DNA of 64,000 bases from Synaphobranchus kaupii (Eukaryota; Chordata; Actinopteri; Anguilliformes; Synaphobranchidae). This document shows, piece by piece, positions 62,002-64,000 of the stretch; the first letter of the stretch is position 1; each line of letters starts with the position of its first letter. Made by a program: the position numbers and the translations under genes. The stretch lies in assembly GCA_029718625.1 (NCBI GenBank), contig CM056376.1:122997767-123061766 (forward strand). Direction: 5' to 3'. The notes under the pieces were generated by a model that saw only the letters and a list, made by a program, of their open reading frames with translations, did not search any database and had not been told where the DNA came from.

Positions 62002-64000
62002 CTTTGACAATGCTGATGTTGCTGTCACATTTTCATTGACAGTTGCTGTGGTGCTCAGGGTTTTCAAAACCGCATCCTGTCAAACCGCCCTCAGATCCTT
62101 GGCCTCAACAATGCACTGGGGTGGCAGCTGTCAAATAACGACATCACTGATAATTTTGCCTGGAAACAAATGAAGGTGACGTGTATGCAGTGCCCTATAT
62201 TGCAATAGTGTGCAACATGAGAATGTATTCATTTTGACCTGCATAATCTCTCATTTTATTATGTATTTACTATAATTCAGGAATAAATAAATACGAAAAT
62301 TAGTTTGGAGGAAATATAATTAGGTGTTTTTTAATTGTTTACTATCTATTTTAGGAGGAGCACTTCCAAATCATAAGATGGATAGAACTCATTAATGCTG
62401 GCCTCTTTGCCTGAACTCTTTAGCTCAGTTTGGCTTCAAGGACACTGAATATAACCTTAAAAATATCTCAATATTTTTTGTTGTTTGGGGACTAGTTTTT
62501 ACTCCGTTTTTTCCCCCCATTTATTTGTTTTTTTATTTTTTGTAAATGGCAGTAGGATCTGCAGCCTGACCACGGTTAAGTTTCCTTAAGCTGGAGCCCT
62601 GCCAGTGCTAGAGAACAGCGGGAGAAACACTGCTGCCAATGAATCCATTAATCACGCCTAATTCACCTCTTAGGGGTCAGTGCGCTGTGCATCACTGCAG
62701 TTTGACTTCCTCTATGTGCGTTAACGTGCAAAACTGAGTAAACACAACAGGTTATATTACCACATGTTTCCCCTCAGTTCATGGGAATGGCGGCATTTCG
62801 AAAGCCTAGTTTGGAAAGTCTGCACATTGTACAGGATTCATTGGGAAGAGGGTTTCTGGGAATTTACCAGTGTAAGAACAAGGCAAGATAGGTAAATATT
62901 TCCTTGGCCTCTACTCACGGCTCACACCAAACGTGGATGTTATAGCTATAGTGATCTTTGAACATGACCGTTTTATTTAATTATAGTTGTGATGTTTGGT
63001 CATGGAAAAAAAATGTCTAAAAGTAACCTTCAAGTTTTCAAATTTTGTTGATACAGATAATGTCATGACAGTGATATGTGCTGAAACCTCTTGTTCTTTT
63101 TTCACCCAATATAGGGATAGCAGCTTTAAATGGTTTATTTCTTGTTTTTCCTTTTTGTGCGGATAATGTACAGATTTGCTCTTTTAACAGTTACTGCCAA
63201 GACAATATCGTACTTTGCCATGTGAATTTAAAATTTACGGCAAATGGGTTGCCGAACGGATTATCACATAGCATTGCCAGGATGCCGAAACATTTTAGTT
63301 ATCACTGTAGGTGCTGTTGCTTCATTCTATCGTTATTTTATCATGGTGAAACATGCCTTGCACGTACGTTTGACAGGCATGACAAATAGATTGAGTTTTT
63401 TAATCAATGTTTATTTTACAGCTCTCACTGACACTAATAAGGTATATGTCATTGTGGATGTAGCTTGGAACCTCCAGCCATGCTGAGTTGTGACTAATGC
63501 TTTGGTCAGACATTTTTTTTAAAATGAAACAAAAAAGAAAATCACATATAGCCTTCAGTCAAATCAGTTCATAATTCAAGTAGAGAGATGATGCCTGTTC
63601 ACTGTTACATCTGCTACAGCAACTAGGACACAATGTATTGGTAGTGCAGTGTAATTTCCTTTTGAAACTGTTTCAGTGATATATAACATCATTTAAGCTG
63701 GCACCACAATGGTTTGCTTACACTTATATAAAACCACTGGGGTCTCACATCTCTGCAACTCATTAACACAATAAGGTATGGGCCATGCTCTCTCCATATC
63801 CAAGAGAAATCCTATATTTTCTATTGATATGGCGGATTAATGGATTTGTGTCTTATACTGGCATGCTGATGTTGTTAGTATGGAACTGCCGTCAAATCAG
63901 CAGAGAGAAAGAAATAAAAGAGCATAGAATTATTCTTGAATACACATATTTTATTCATGCTAAGTAGGTTAAGTAGAATGTCATATAGTCTTTCTAAAGT
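62002..64000. other. Non-coding to the window end; no gene recognised
   Basis: AT-rich sequence with T runs. ORFs up to 103 codons lack recognisable features. Confidence 0.65.

Noticed and set aside
1..64000. A novel multi-gene system such as a defence island, biosynthetic cluster or integrated virus
   Set aside because: Only one definite gene is present; the rest is explained by repeats, mobile-element remnants and unannotated non-coding DNA. No viral gag, pol or env-like frames were recognised.

Overview
The window reads as a vertebrate nuclear genome, almost certainly a ray-finned (teleost) fish. The evidence is one multi-exon gene with canonical GT-AG introns, fish-type SINEs (two tRNA-derived, one 5S rRNA-derived), Tc1/mariner and hAT remnants, several TTAA-flanked non-autonomous DNA transposons, and abundant (CA)n, (TA)n, poly-G and minisatellite DNA. 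No prokaryotic operon, CRISPR array, viral genome or organellar gene is visible. The species cannot be named from the sequence.

The only confidently recognised gene is a non-clustered delta-2 protocadherin, pcdh18, on the plus strand at 17862-24324 in four coding exons (17862-20348, 20784-20872, 22280-22449, 23660-24324). One large exon encodes the signal peptide, six cadherin repeats, the transmembrane segment and the first cytoplasmic part. Three small downstream exons encode the rest of the tail. I cannot tell whether it is the pcdh18a or pcdh18b paralogue. The last exon carries two compensating single-base frame changes (a missing base near 24026-24028, an extra C in 24144-24149). As written, these truncate the protein about 87 residues early, although sequence on both sides is conserved. 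Assembly error in C runs is the likeliest cause.

The layout is as follows. 1-17259 is non-coding upstream DNA with two SINEs, a long (TA)n and long G/C runs. 17260-17861 is the putative promoter and leader, with GC boxes, a CCAAT box, a 27-bp duplication and short uORFs. 17862-24811 is pcdh18 with its 3' UTR. 24812-64000 is a long gene-poor stretch populated by mobile elements: a Tc1-like fragment (26.7 kb), a nested foldback (30.2 kb), a 5S-derived SINE (35.5-36.1 kb), a piggyBac-like MITE (37.2 kb), a 134-bp minisatellite (38.0 kb), an hAT fragment (43.9 kb), a TG-rich minisatellite abutting a TTAA element with about 250-bp inverted repeats (45.4-47.3 kb), a 2-kb TTAA element containing a 586-bp tandem duplication (54.4-56.3 kb), and several smaller inverted-repeat elements.

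Regulatory candidates outside the gene are four CTCF-like motifs, a perfect RFX X-box at 42801, and an X-box-like sequence ahead of an unassigned 91-codon ORF at 50376-50651. A single developmental adhesion gene in a large gene-poor region fits a regulatory landscape, but no enhancer can be proven from one sequence. I found no convincing new multi-gene system. The items most worth a second look are the pcdh18 frame anomaly, the TTAA element carrying a coding-like fragment with a splice donor, the nested palindrome at 30.2 kb, and the 50.4-kb ORF.
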